From positions 124,001 through 188,000 of the forward strand of contig CABIXM010000003.1 of assembly GCA_902362725.1 (NCBI GenBank): a stretch of DNA of 64,000 nt, in the 5' to 3' direction. The position numbers were made by a program, and so were the translations under genes. Below the pieces are notes generated by a model. That model was not told where the DNA came from. It made no database searches and worked only from the letters and a program-made list of their open reading frames with translations. This DNA is from Clostridiaceae bacterium (GTDB taxonomy: Bacteria; Bacillota; Clostridia; Lachnospirales; Lachnospiraceae). Shown here piece after piece: positions 1 to 7,604 of the stretch. Position 1 is the first letter of the stretch; each line of letters begins with the position of its first letter.

Positions 1-387
1 TTTACCCTGGCGTTGGGACTGTCTGCCATTCTGGTCTTTCAGCGAAGCGCCGGGAGAGAGTGGCGCGGCCTGGCGGCTCTGGGCGCAGCGGCGATTCTGG
101 CGGAAGTCTGCAAAACCGACTACGGCGCCACCGGCGTGCTGGTCATCACGCTGATGTACCTGTTGCGGGAGAACCGTGCCGCGGCCCTGGCGGTCTCTTA
201 TGTCCTGCTGGCCGTTGGCGGCAGCATAGAACTTTACGCTCTGCCCGGCTTCCTGGCCCTGCTTCTCTATAACGGAAAGCGTGGCCGTCAGCCCAAGCGC
301 TTTTTCTATTGGTTTTATCCGGTGCATCTGCTGGCGCTGTGGGGAATAGGAAATTTTGTCCTGCCATACGTGATTGAAAAAATCTGA
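1..387 (+). CDS. TraX family membrane protein, C-terminal part
   Basis: The reading frame is open from the first base, so only the last 128 residues are present and the true start lies upstream. Hydrophobic stretches alternate with short polar loops, and the end carries the aromatic segment FFYWFYPVHLL, which is characteristic of TraX proteins (F-pilin acetylase family, PF05857). Chromosomal TraX homologues are common in Firmicutes and are probably membrane acyltransferases; the substrate is unknown. A bidirectional terminator follows. The family call rests mainly on the C-terminal FYPxHL motif. Confidence 0.7.
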   Translation, partial: FTLALGLSAILVFQRSAGREWRGLAALGAAAILAEVCKTDYGATGVLVITLMYLLRENRAAALAVSYVLLAVGGSIELYALPGFLALLLYNGKRGRQPKRFFYWFYPVHLLALWGIGNFVLPYVIEKI

Positions 388-415
388 CATTCTAAAAGAG
401 CATATTTGAGAGAAA

Positions 416-453
416 AGCCTGTCGAAGGGAAATATTGCTTCGACAGGCTCTTT
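416..453. terminator. bidirectional terminator between convergent genes
   Basis: A perfect 12-bp stem (416-427 with 438-449), a 10-nt loop and a short T run on the + strand, with A-rich sequence on the other side. It separates the TraX-like gene from the convergent nuclease-like gene. Confidence 0.75.
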
Positions 454-458
454 GTAGA

Positions 459-1313
459 TTATAAATGAAACTCTGAAAAAAGTGATTCCCGATATCCAGG
501 GTCTTCTGTGACACGTTTGATATCAGCGATACGATTGCTGTCAAGCAGCTTCCCAATGAGAGTAGATAGACGGGAAATACCTTCCTCAAGGCCTTTCTGC
601 TCTCGAGCTTCCAATCTGCTTGCAAATAATTCTTCCAATGCTTCGCACATAGATGCTTCATCTCCTTCATTTAATGAATTAGCACGGATAACCGCGTTCA
701 TGAAGGTCTTGTACACGGGGTCATCCTCATGGGGCTTATAGGCAAGACCGAGCTCCTCAAGAGGCATATCTTTTGTAATGTGATTTGTCAGGCAATGTAG
801 CCAAAGATACCTGTTAGGCGGCAACTGCGGTAAGACAATCAGTTGAACCGGAAACAGTCCTATGTGTATATAATATAATCCATCAATGATTTTTTCAACA
901 GGATCTTTTGTGACTTTCATAAAATTTTTTCGGATATAAGCGAAAAGCTTTTTAGGGTAGCGGTGTGTGATCAGGGTGAGGGTGACTTGCTCTACTGCTT
1001 TCGACTGATTTAAAAAGTCAGGAAAACTGCATACATAGGACAGTGCCTTGAAAAAATTGGAAATATTCATGGATTCATGGGGTCCTTTATAGTCAACCAG
1101 GTTATAAGTACGAAAAAATCTGGCAATCGGTGAACCAATGGAGGGACTGCCTGGAATTTTTTGGATTAGGCAGTCAACACGACGCGGTCCTTCATTTAAT
1201 GGGAATTCTGGAAGATAAGTAAGAATATCACTGGTATGCGCCAATTCAATCTGAAGTCCGGATACAATTGCAGCATGCCAGTTAATGCGTGGTTTGGATT
1301 TAGATGAGTTCAT
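459..1313 (-). CDS. PD-(D/E)XK nuclease-like protein
   Basis: A 284-residue protein. The N-terminal third has the pattern of the PD-(D/E)XK nuclease fold: an acidic residue in RRVDCLI, then about 30 residues on the strand YNLVDYKGP, whose DxK spacing fits the second metal ligand and lysine. The C-terminal third is helical and charged, as in Rpn/transposase-associated nuclease-like proteins common in Lachnospiraceae. The ATG at 1313 is preferred; a TTG 36 bases upstream extends the frame but has no better ribosome binding site. The GGAGG before the ATG is rather distant (about 15 nt). The gene is AT-rich compared with the window and is divergent from another putative PD-(D/E)XK gene. Function is unproven. 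Confidence 0.6.
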   Translation of the reverse strand: MNSSKSKPRINWHAAIVSGLQIELAHTSDILTYLPEFPLNEGPRRVDCLIQKIPGSPSIGSPIARFFRTYNLVDYKGPHESMNISNFFKALSYVCSFPDFLNQSKAVEQVTLTLITHRYPKKLFAYIRKNFMKVTKDPVEKIIDGLYYIHIGLFPVQLIVLPQLPPNRYLWLHCLTNHITKDMPLEELGLAYKPHEDDPVYKTFMNAVIRANSLNEGDEASMCEALEELFASRLEAREQKGLEEGISRLSTLIGKLLDSNRIADIKRVTEDPGYRESLFSEFHL

Positions 1314-1449
1314 AGAATAAACGGGCGCCTCCCTGGGGTAAAGTTTCAAAATTCATTTGGGGCTATTGCACAGGTGCACGAAAATGCTTCTTGAATGATT
1401 AGATAGTAACATAAAAAATTCAAAAGTGCAACACTTACGCAACAAATAA

Positions 1450-1478
1450 TTGACAAAGCAACAAAAATGATATAAGAT
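1450..1478 (+). promoter_or_regulatory. sigma-A type promoter of the HTH-nuclease gene
   Basis: TTGACA, a 17-nt spacer and TAAGAT, about 33 nt upstream of the start codon in an AT-rich divergent intergenic region. Confidence 0.7.
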
Positions 1479-1511
1479 AAAAATGTAAACAGATTTATAG
1501 AGGACAGAAAG

Positions 1512-2327
1512 ATGGAAATAGATAAGAGCTTAGTGGAACTGAAAGATATCTCTGAGAAAGAAAACCAAGATGATTTTAAAAAACGACTTATGAGGTATAT
1601 GGAATTGTTGGCAGGCTACCGCAAATATAAAGAACCAGATAGAGAACAGGTGGCAGAACTGGTGGTCCAGGCAAAAGGGGATCGGAGTATGAGACAATTT
1701 GCCGCTGATATAGGAGTAAATGTCTCCACTTTATCACGGGTTATAAATCAGAAGACGAGTACAGCAAATTCAGATGAACTGATGGCTAAAATTGCGGCGG
1801 GCGCGGATTCTTACGCGGATTTCAGTTTTGAGAGAATTATGGATGCAAATGGGAAAATCGAAGCTGATGCGAGAAAAACTGCAGAAGCGGAAGAATATAT
1901 TCAAAAATGTAAGCAAATATTATTGACAGGATTGATTGGCCGGGGATATTCCGTAAAAGAAGTAACGCAGGAGGTTCCAATGTGTGATTGGATCTTACAG
2001 ACCGATGCAGTTGGCAGAGGAGAAGGGCGTTGGGGATTTGAATTCAAAAAGCTGACAAGCTTTGGTGATCATAGCGGGATGCCGACGGGTTCAGGAAAGA
2101 CAAGAAGGGCCATCGATCAGATTTTTGTGGGATTTTATACCGGTAAACTAAAGGTTGATAAGATGTCCCTGATTGTCGACAGAGCTGTGATTTATGAGCA
2201 GACGAAAAATATCTTGGAACAGTATGTGATTCCAGATGAAGTTTCACTTATTTTGCTTAAGGGCAATGGCGAATTTGAAGAATATGTAGTACCGATGAAA
2301 GATAATAACGAAAAGACGGTGTTTTGA
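1512..2327 (+). CDS. HTH domain protein with C-terminal PD-(D/E)XK-like domain
   Basis: A 271-residue protein. Residues about 50-95 form an XRE-like helix-turn-helix (MRQFAADIGVNVSTLSRVIN), the arrangement used for sequence-specific DNA binding. The C-terminal half reads like a restriction-endonuclease fold: CDWILQTDAV followed by RWGFEFKKL, a D...ExK arrangement. It is divergent from another nuclease-like gene across a shared 198-bp AT-rich control region, and base composition differs from the neighbouring metabolic genes, suggesting acquisition. It may be an autoregulated nuclease or a controller protein of a defence or mobile-DNA module; I do not recognise a named family. Confidence 0.5.
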   Translation: MEIDKSLVELKDISEKENQDDFKKRLMRYMELLAGYRKYKEPDREQVAELVVQAKGDRSMRQFAADIGVNVSTLSRVINQKTSTANSDELMAKIAAGADSYADFSFERIMDANGKIEADARKTAEAEEYIQKCKQILLTGLIGRGYSVKEVTQEVPMCDWILQTDAVGRGEGRWGFEFKKLTSFGDHSGMPTGSGKTRRAIDQIFVGFYTGKLKVDKMSLIVDRAVIYEQTKNILEQYVIPDEVSLILLKGNGEFEEYVVPMKDNNEKTVF

Positions 2328-2349
2328 ATAAAGAAGAAAAGAGATAAAG

Positions 2350-2399
2350 AATCAGCGCTTGTTGGACATAAGAAAGCTTCCAACAGGCGCTGATTTTTT
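2350..2399 (+). terminator. rho-independent terminator
   Basis: A stem of 15-16 pairs (2350-2365 with 2380-2395, one wobble) and a run of six T residues. It ends the HTH-nuclease gene. The T run is shared with the next inverted repeat. Confidence 0.9.
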
Positions 2400-2520
2400 A
2401 CTTTACAGGAAATTGCTTTCCTGTAAAGTAAAAAACACTCCGCGAGGATGCGCACTGCGGCGGATAAGGTAGATGTCACAAGCGACCGCCGCAGGCGCGA
2501 GAATGTGCCAAGGCACATTC
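2394..2520 (+). repeat. dispersed three-hairpin repeat, copy 1
   Basis: Hairpin 1 is a perfect 19-bp inverted repeat with a TTGC loop (2394-2412 with 2417-2435). Hairpin 2 pairs CTGCGGCGG at 2455 with CCGCCGCAG at 2486. Hairpin 3 pairs GAATGTGCC at 2501 with GGCACATTC at 2512. The segment between hairpins 1 and 3 aligns with the copy near 50.6 kb. No open frame of interest was seen. The element lies between a terminator and a convergent gene. Confidence 0.8.
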
Positions 2521-2527
2521 TTTGTTA

Positions 2528-4474
2528 TTACGCTTCAAAGATATAGGCAGCTTCAAAGCCTTCCCGTACCGCCGTAGCGATTCGGCCGCCCCTGCGGGCG
2601 TCGCCAACAATATGTACCTGCGGGCAGCAGGACTCGAAGCTTTCGGCCAGAGCGGAGCGCGGGCGCACACCCAGGGCCAGAACCACGGAGTCTGCGGGGA
2701 TCACTACGGTGCTGTGATCGTCGATCTTTTCCATCGTTACGGTCTTTTCTTCAATGGAAAGGAGCTTGTGGCCGGTGTAGATGCCCGGGTTGTGGGGCAG
2801 GATACGGCTGAGCTCATCGTTCCGGATTGCGCCGAAGATGCCCGGGCCCATCTCAGAAGCCATTTCCACGATGGAGACGGAGAGACCGCGGCTTAAGAGC
2901 ATTTCGGAGGTCTCGAGGCCGGTCAGGCCGGAACCGATGACAGCCACCTGTCCGGTCGGATTCGCTTTGCCGGTCAGGACATCTTCCGCGGTGCAGACAT
3001 GATTCTGCTGCATGCCCGGCAGGGGCGGAATTACAGGCTCCGCGCCGCAGGCAACTACGATGCCCACCGGGTTCAGAGCGCTTACCAGCTCCGGAGTAGC
3101 GGCAGTGTCGAGACGGACTTCTACGCCCAGATGGCGGATCTGGGTCTCCATGGTTTCGGAAAGACGGGTCAGTTTATCCTTAAAAGCAGGCTTGTCGGCC
3201 ACGTTCAGAGTACCGCCCAGTTTCGCCTCCTTCTCAAAGAGAACCACATGGAACTGACGCAGTGCCAGCACCCGTGCGGCCTCCATACCGGCGGGGCCGC
3301 CGCCCACGACGACAGCCGTCTTGCCGGCGCCGTCCTTGCGGATATGGGAAAATACATCCTCTCTTGCGGTGCGGGCGTTGATAGCGCAGCGGATCGGTAG
3401 TCCCTGACCCAGTACGCGCTCCCGGCAGTAGAGACAGCCGATACACTTGCGAATCTCATCCGCATGGCCTGCTTTAGCCTTGTTCATGAAATCCGGATCC
3501 GCCAGCTGGGAACGTCCCAGACCCACGAAATCACAGACGCCTTCCTCCAGAAGAGACTCCGCGAAATCCGGATCCTTGATGGTGTTGGTGGCAATGACCG
3601 GGATGTGAAGAACTTCTTTATAAGCCTTGGCTACATGCTTCTTCCAGCCGGCCTGATAGGAGAAGGGCTCGCAGTTGGCGTCGCCGTTCCGTGCGCTTCC
3701 GTTGCTGATGTTGATGGCGTCGATGCCGCAGCCTTCCAGGTATTTGGCGATCTCCAGACCGTCCTCCAGGGTCAGAAAGCCGTCCACAGGAGTCATCTCA
3801 TCGCCGCACATGCGGACGAGAATCGGGAAACGGGGTCCCAGCTTGGCCCGGATACCGGCGATGATTTCTGCGATGAAGCGGCAGCGGTTTTCCACGCTTC
3901 CGCCGTACTCGTCGGTTCTGCGATTATAATATTTGCTGAAGAACTGGGCAATCAGGTAGCCATGGGCTCCGTGAAGCTCCACGCCGTCGTAACCGGCCTT
4001 TTGGCAGCGAACTGCAGCGTCGATGAATTTCTGCTCGATGCGCTTGATATCTTCCAGGGTCATTTCCTTCGGAACCGGCCGTCCGTCCGCAATGGGAACG
4101 GCGCTGGGAGCCAGGTTCTGGCGTCCGGTAAAGTTCGGGTTGGAGGTGGCGCCGCCGTGGTGAATCTGAGCCACGATCTTGCAGCCGTAGAGATGAACCG
4201 CGTCGGTCAGCTTCTCCATTTCCGAGATATGGTAATCCCGGGCGATACGCAGGTTGTGGATGGACGGGATACTGTCTACATCATCCACGCCGGTGTATTC
4301 GTTGATGATCATGCCGATGCCGCCCTTGGCCCGCTCCTGATAGTAGCGGATCTGTCTGGGAGTGACGATGCCATCCTTGTCGGCCATATCGGTGGCCATA
4401 GGCATCATGACGCCGCGGTTTTTCAGAACCAGGGTTCCGATGCGGCCTTTTTCAAATAATTTTTCATAACTCAT
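2528..4474 (-). CDS. NADH:flavin oxidoreductase (Old Yellow Enzyme / dienoyl-CoA reductase type)
   Basis: At 648 residues it has the usual length of the Fe-S OYE family (2,4-dienoyl-CoA reductase, trimethylamine dehydrogenase, bile-acid BaiCD/BaiH type). Residues 1-340 form an FMN TIM barrel with the active-site segment HGAHGYL. A 4Fe-4S site follows (CIGCLYC plus a later Cys). Residues about 375-648 carry two dinucleotide folds, VVVGGGPAGMEAA and VIGSGLTGLETSE, for FAD and NAD(P)H. Such enzymes reduce alpha,beta-unsaturated acids, CoA esters or steroids; the substrate cannot be told from sequence. It lies 41 bp after a cysteine-desulfurase-like gene and is probably co-transcribed with it. 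Confidence 0.88.
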   Translation of the reverse strand: MSYEKLFEKGRIGTLVLKNRGVMMPMATDMADKDGIVTPRQIRYYQERAKGGIGMIINEYTGVDDVDSIPSIHNLRIARDYHISEMEKLTDAVHLYGCKIVAQIHHGGATSNPNFTGRQNLAPSAVPIADGRPVPKEMTLEDIKRIEQKFIDAAVRCQKAGYDGVELHGAHGYLIAQFFSKYYNRRTDEYGGSVENRCRFIAEIIAGIRAKLGPRFPILVRMCGDEMTPVDGFLTLEDGLEIAKYLEGCGIDAINISNGSARNGDANCEPFSYQAGWKKHVAKAYKEVLHIPVIATNTIKDPDFAESLLEEGVCDFVGLGRSQLADPDFMNKAKAGHADEIRKCIGCLYCRERVLGQGLPIRCAINARTAREDVFSHIRKDGAGKTAVVVGGGPAGMEAARVLALRQFHVVLFEKEAKLGGTLNVADKPAFKDKLTRLSETMETQIRHLGVEVRLDTAATPELVSALNPVGIVVACGAEPVIPPLPGMQQNHVCTAEDVLTGKANPTGQVAVIGSGLTGLETSEMLLSRGLSVSIVEMASEMGPGIFGAIRNDELSRILPHNPGIYTGHKLLSIEEKTVTMEKIDDHSTVVIPADSVVLALGVRPRSALAESFESCCPQVHIVGDARRGGRIATAVREGFEAAYIFEA

Positions 4475-4515
4475 GGTATGTATTCCTTTCTTTTTTAAAG
4501 TGATAGCAGAGAAAA

Positions 4516-5700
4516 CTAACAGTTTCCGCGCAGTACGCTGGAAGAAATTCCTTTTAACATGTTCCGGTCGATGCTCTTTAAGGCTTTTACCAGGGTATCC
4601 AGTTCTTCCTTTGTGGTAAATGCGCTTAAGCTGACCCGGACAGTACCGTCGAACTCCTGATCCTTCAGGTGTTTATGGATGCGGGCGGCGCAGTGGTGAC
4701 CGGCCCGGACGGCGATATCCCATTCTTTGTCGAGAATTGCGCCTACTTCATTGGCCCGGAATCCGTCGAGATTCAGGGAGATAACGCCTGCCTGAAGGGT
4801 GGGATCCGGCGCGCAGTAGAGGTGCAGTCCCGGAATCTCCCGAAGCTGTGGAATCAGATATTCCATCAGATCATCCTCGATTTTTTTCGGCTTCGCAGTT
4901 TTCAGCCACTGGAGAGAAGCCTGCAGGCCTGCGATGGCGGGAGTGTCCATGCTGCCGCACTCCATTTTCTCGGGCATATAGCGGGGCATATCTTCACTTA
5001 AGGACTTCATGCCGTTGCCTCCTGCCAGAAGCTCTTCAAGGTCGACGCCGGTTTTCAGAAGAAATCCGCCGATGCCAAAAGGCGCGTAGAGCGTCTTGTG
5101 ACCGGCAAAGGTAATAGCGTCCGCTTTAAGATACGAGAAGCGCAGCTTCAGGAGTCCCATGGCCTGGGCCGCGTCCAGCAATGTGAAAGCGCCGTATTCC
5201 CTAGCCATGAGAAAGATTTCACGGGCCGGAAGGATGTAACCGGTCACATTGCTGATGGCGGAGACACTGACAAAATCCGGCGGCGTCTGCCGGAACAGCT
5301 CTTTCGTGGCCGTAAGGTCGATGGAGAGGTCATCTGAGAGCGGTAGCTCCAGTACCCGGATGCCGACATGCTTTTCCAGAAGCTTCAGGGGGCGTAATAC
5401 CGCGTTGTGCTCATAAGGTGATACGTAGGCCACGGAATGTTCTGTCCATTTCTGTCCCTGAATAATCTGGTTCAGAGCGATAGTTACAGACGGCGTCAGG
5501 ATGACCTGAGCCTGCTCCCTGGCGTCACATAAGCTGACCAGCTGCTCCCGTACCTCCCGAATCATAGCAGTGGCGTCCCGGGCCGCCTGATACGCGCCCC
5601 GGCCCGCGTTGACGGCCGTCGTGCGGTTGAAATGATCTACAGCGTCCCAGACACATTCCGGTTTTGGAAAGGTGGTTGCGCCATTGTCAAGATAAATCAT
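4516..5700 (-). CDS. cysteine desulfurase family aminotransferase (class V)
   Basis: 394 residues, PLP-dependent class V fold. The N terminus IYLDNGATTFPKP is typical of the TIGR01977-type desulfurase-like group. The PLP lysine lies in ITFAGHKTLYAP, and the C-terminal segment VRAGHHCAARIHKHL holds the small-domain cysteine in the position of the SufS/NifS persulfide cysteine. It would mobilise sulfur from cysteine for Fe-S or selenium/tRNA chemistry; no scaffold gene (SufU/IscU) adjoins it. The ATG at 5700 follows GGAG at good spacing; an in-frame ATG at 5715 lacks one. It sits between aroE and an Fe-S flavoprotein on the same strand. Confidence 0.85.
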   Translation of the reverse strand: MIYLDNGATTFPKPECVWDAVDHFNRTTAVNAGRGAYQAARDATAMIREVREQLVSLCDAREQAQVILTPSVTIALNQIIQGQKWTEHSVAYVSPYEHNAVLRPLKLLEKHVGIRVLELPLSDDLSIDLTATKELFRQTPPDFVSVSAISNVTGYILPAREIFLMAREYGAFTLLDAAQAMGLLKLRFSYLKADAITFAGHKTLYAPFGIGGFLLKTGVDLEELLAGGNGMKSLSEDMPRYMPEKMECGSMDTPAIAGLQASLQWLKTAKPKKIEDDLMEYLIPQLREIPGLHLYCAPDPTLQAGVISLNLDGFRANEVGAILDKEWDIAVRAGHHCAARIHKHLKDQEFDGTVRVSLSAFTTKEELDTLVKALKSIDRNMLKGISSSVLRGNC

Positions 5701-5851
5701 TGCGTTCATCTCCATTAGTTTACTGATAAAAATTTACACTTTTGTGTATTAACGTAATAATGCTCTTTCGGTAGAAAGAAAGCTGCGGATCTGCCGTCGG
5801 CAAAACTACAGCTTGGTTTATTATAGCACGAAGTCCTCTAAAACGGAAGTC

Positions 5852-6727
5852 CTAACAGAAATACAATTTCCGGATATATTCCACCGGCATCGCCTGTCCG
5901 GTCCAACGTTCAAATGCCTTAGCGCCTTGATGGAGTAGCATGTACATACCGTTGAAGGTGTGGCAGCCTGCTTCCTTTGCGGTGCGCAGAAGCAGGGTTT
6001 CCCGGGGGTTGTAGATGACGTCGCCCACCACCAGACCCGGATGGAAGAAAGCGGGATCCGGGATCAGGGAAGCGTCTGTACGGGGAGCCATGCCTACGGA
6101 GGAGGCGTTGATGAGGACGTCGGCCTCGTCCAGACAGTGCCTGAGTGAAGTGTTGTCCTCCAGGTCAAAGAGACGGATCCGGCAGTCGCAGCGAGCGTGG
6201 ATCCGTTGGATTTCCTCGGCGATTAGCTTGGTGGATGCAGAAGCGCTTCGGGCGAAGACGTCGATGAAGGCAGTGCCGTCCAGGGCTGCCTGGGCCAGAA
6301 TGGCTGCCGCTGCTCCGCCGCTGCCAAGCAGGACCGCGTGCTTTCCCTCGCAGGAGAAGCCGGCGTCCCGCATGGACTGCAGAAAGCCATAGCCGTCGGT
6401 ATTGTCACCAAAGAGCTGTCCGTCCCGGTTTACGACGGTATTGACTGCGCCGCTTAAAAGGGCGGAATCGGAAAGGGTATCCACCCGGTCGTACATAAGC
6501 CGTTTCAGGGGCATGGTGCAGTTCCAGCCTGTGGCCCCCAGGGTGATCAGCCCGTCAATGGCCCGCTCAAAATGCGCTTCGTCTACAGGAAAAGCCAGAT
6601 ACACGCAGTTGATTCCCAGTTTCTGGAAGGAAGCGTTGTGCATGGCGGGGGATATGCTGTGGGAAACGGGATTTCCCAGCAGACAAGTAAGTTTTGTAGT
6701 GCCTGTTATGTCGAAATTTTTGTCCAT
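5852..6727 (-). CDS. aroE: shikimate dehydrogenase
   Basis: 291 residues, the normal AroE length. It reduces 3-dehydroshikimate with NADPH in the aromatic pathway. The shikimate site is visible as GNPVSHSISPAMHN near the N terminus and GDNTDGYGF in the middle; the catalytic lysine is in NCTMPLK, a slight variant of the usual NVTxPxK. A Rossmann glycine motif, LLGSGGAAAAILA, follows. No other aromatic-pathway gene adjoins, which is common for this enzyme. An upstream promoter with TTGACA is present on the same strand. Confidence 0.93.
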   Translation of the reverse strand: MDKNFDITGTTKLTCLLGNPVSHSISPAMHNASFQKLGINCVYLAFPVDEAHFERAIDGLITLGATGWNCTMPLKRLMYDRVDTLSDSALLSGAVNTVVNRDGQLFGDNTDGYGFLQSMRDAGFSCEGKHAVLLGSGGAAAAILAQAALDGTAFIDVFARSASASTKLIAEEIQRIHARCDCRIRLFDLEDNTSLRHCLDEADVLINASSVGMAPRTDASLIPDPAFFHPGLVVGDVIYNPRETLLLRTAKEAGCHTFNGMYMLLHQGAKAFERWTGQAMPVEYIRKLYFC

Positions 6728-6778
6728 TTTTATACCTTTTGCTTGAAGTTGTTGGGGTTATCGTGTACACTTTTACTA

Positions 6779-6807
6779 AGGGTACAAAAAAATCGGAAAA
6801 TTGTCAA
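6779..6807 (-). promoter_or_regulatory. promoter of aroE
   Basis: On the minus strand: TTGACA, 17-nt spacer, TACCCT (conserved T1, A2 and T6 of the -10 box), about 50 nt before the aroE start. Confidence 0.55.
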
Positions 6808-6877
6808 TTGCATTTTGACGGGGTTGGAATGTATGGAAAGAAAAACAATTTACGGTCAGAATTCGGGCAAATTCGAC

Positions 6878-6906
6878 TTGCTAAAATCCCCCCGTGAGGG
6901 TATAAT
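6878..6906 (+). promoter_or_regulatory. probable promoter of the C1/acs operon
   Basis: TTGCTA, 17-nt spacer, TATAAT, about 60 nt before the His-rich gene. No other clear promoter and no full terminator was seen before acsE ends, so it may drive about 10.5 kb. Confidence 0.65.
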
Positions 6907-6968
6907 TGTATTAAGATTGTCATGAAATTAACACAATTTTAAGTTTGAAATAAAAGGAGGAATATGCG

Positions 6969-7310
6969 ATGCATATGGTAGACGGAGAACACGGACATTG
7001 TCACGGACACGAGCATGACCACGATCATGAGCATTGCCATGACCACGGCCATGAGCATACCCACGATCACAGCCATGAGGGCTGTAGCTGCGGCTGCGGC
7101 GGTCACGATCATAAGCCGGGCAGTGAGCAGGAGGCGCTTCTTTCCTATATGTTAGATCATAATAAGCATCATGCGGCTGAGCTGGCAGATGTGGCAAAGA
7201 AGTTCCGCGAGGTTGGAAAGGAAGACGTGGCTGTACAGATTGAAAAGGCCATTGAGAATTTTGACAAGGGCAATCTGTATCTGAGCCTGGCACTTTCCTT
7301 GGTACAGTAA
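6969..7310 (+). CDS. His-rich metal-binding protein (CooJ-like, probable nickel store)
   Basis: 113 residues. Residues 1-50 are a dense His/Asp/Glu/Cys tract of alternating HxH pairs ending in GCSCGCGGHDH; the remainder is a helical domain without known motif. His-rich proteins of this kind (CooJ, HypB N-terminus, SlyD, Hpn) bind nickel for hydrogenase or CODH assembly. Here it is the first gene of an operon encoding two nickel enzymes, and the next gene is CooT-like, so nickel storage or delivery for CODH/ACS is the likely job. The His tract is N-terminal, whereas in Rhodospirillum CooJ it is C-terminal, so homology is not established. RBS AAAGGAGG precedes the ATG. Confidence 0.75.
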   Translation: MHMVDGEHGHCHGHEHDHDHEHCHDHGHEHTHDHSHEGCSCGCGGHDHKPGSEQEALLSYMLDHNKHHAAELADVAKKFREVGKEDVAVQIEKAIENFDKGNLYLSLALSLVQ

Positions 7311-7325
7311 TAAGGAGGCATCATT

Positions 7326-7520
7326 ATGTGTTTGGCAACTGTATATAAGAACACGCAGGATACAGAAGAGGTTGTGCTGAAGAATGTCAGCAAGATTTAC
7401 GTGGAAGGAAGTCAGGTGCGCCTGGTAGATATTATGGGCGCAGAGGTAGTGGTAGAAGGAACGATTTCCTTTGTAGACCTGACCGGTTCCGTCGTAAAGT
7501 TAAACTGCCCGTCCGCGTAA
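7326..7520 (+). CDS. cooT: CooT-like small nickel-binding protein
   Basis: 64 residues beginning MCLATVY, the signature of the CooT family, in which Cys2 binds Ni(II) in a homodimer of small beta-barrels. The rest is beta-rich (VRLVDIMGAEVVVEGTISFVDL), fitting that fold. CooT takes part in nickel insertion into carbon monoxide dehydrogenase. It begins 16 bp after the His-rich gene and precedes metF, cooC and acsA, exactly the expected context. RBS AAGGAGG. Confidence 0.85.
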   Translation: MCLATVYKNTQDTEEVVLKNVSKIYVEGSQVRLVDIMGAEVVVEGTISFVDLTGSVVKLNCPSA

Positions 7521-7604
7521 GAGGGGCAGCGGTCCGTATGGCAGGCGGACGATCAAAGTGATATCAATAATGTTGATATAGCAAAATAATGGAGGTTGGT
7601 TGAA

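Noticed and set aside
5735..6790. Shared TACACTTTT elements before the desulfurase and aroE genes as a common operator
   Set aside because: Only nine bases in common and their symmetry differs; not enough to claim a regulon.
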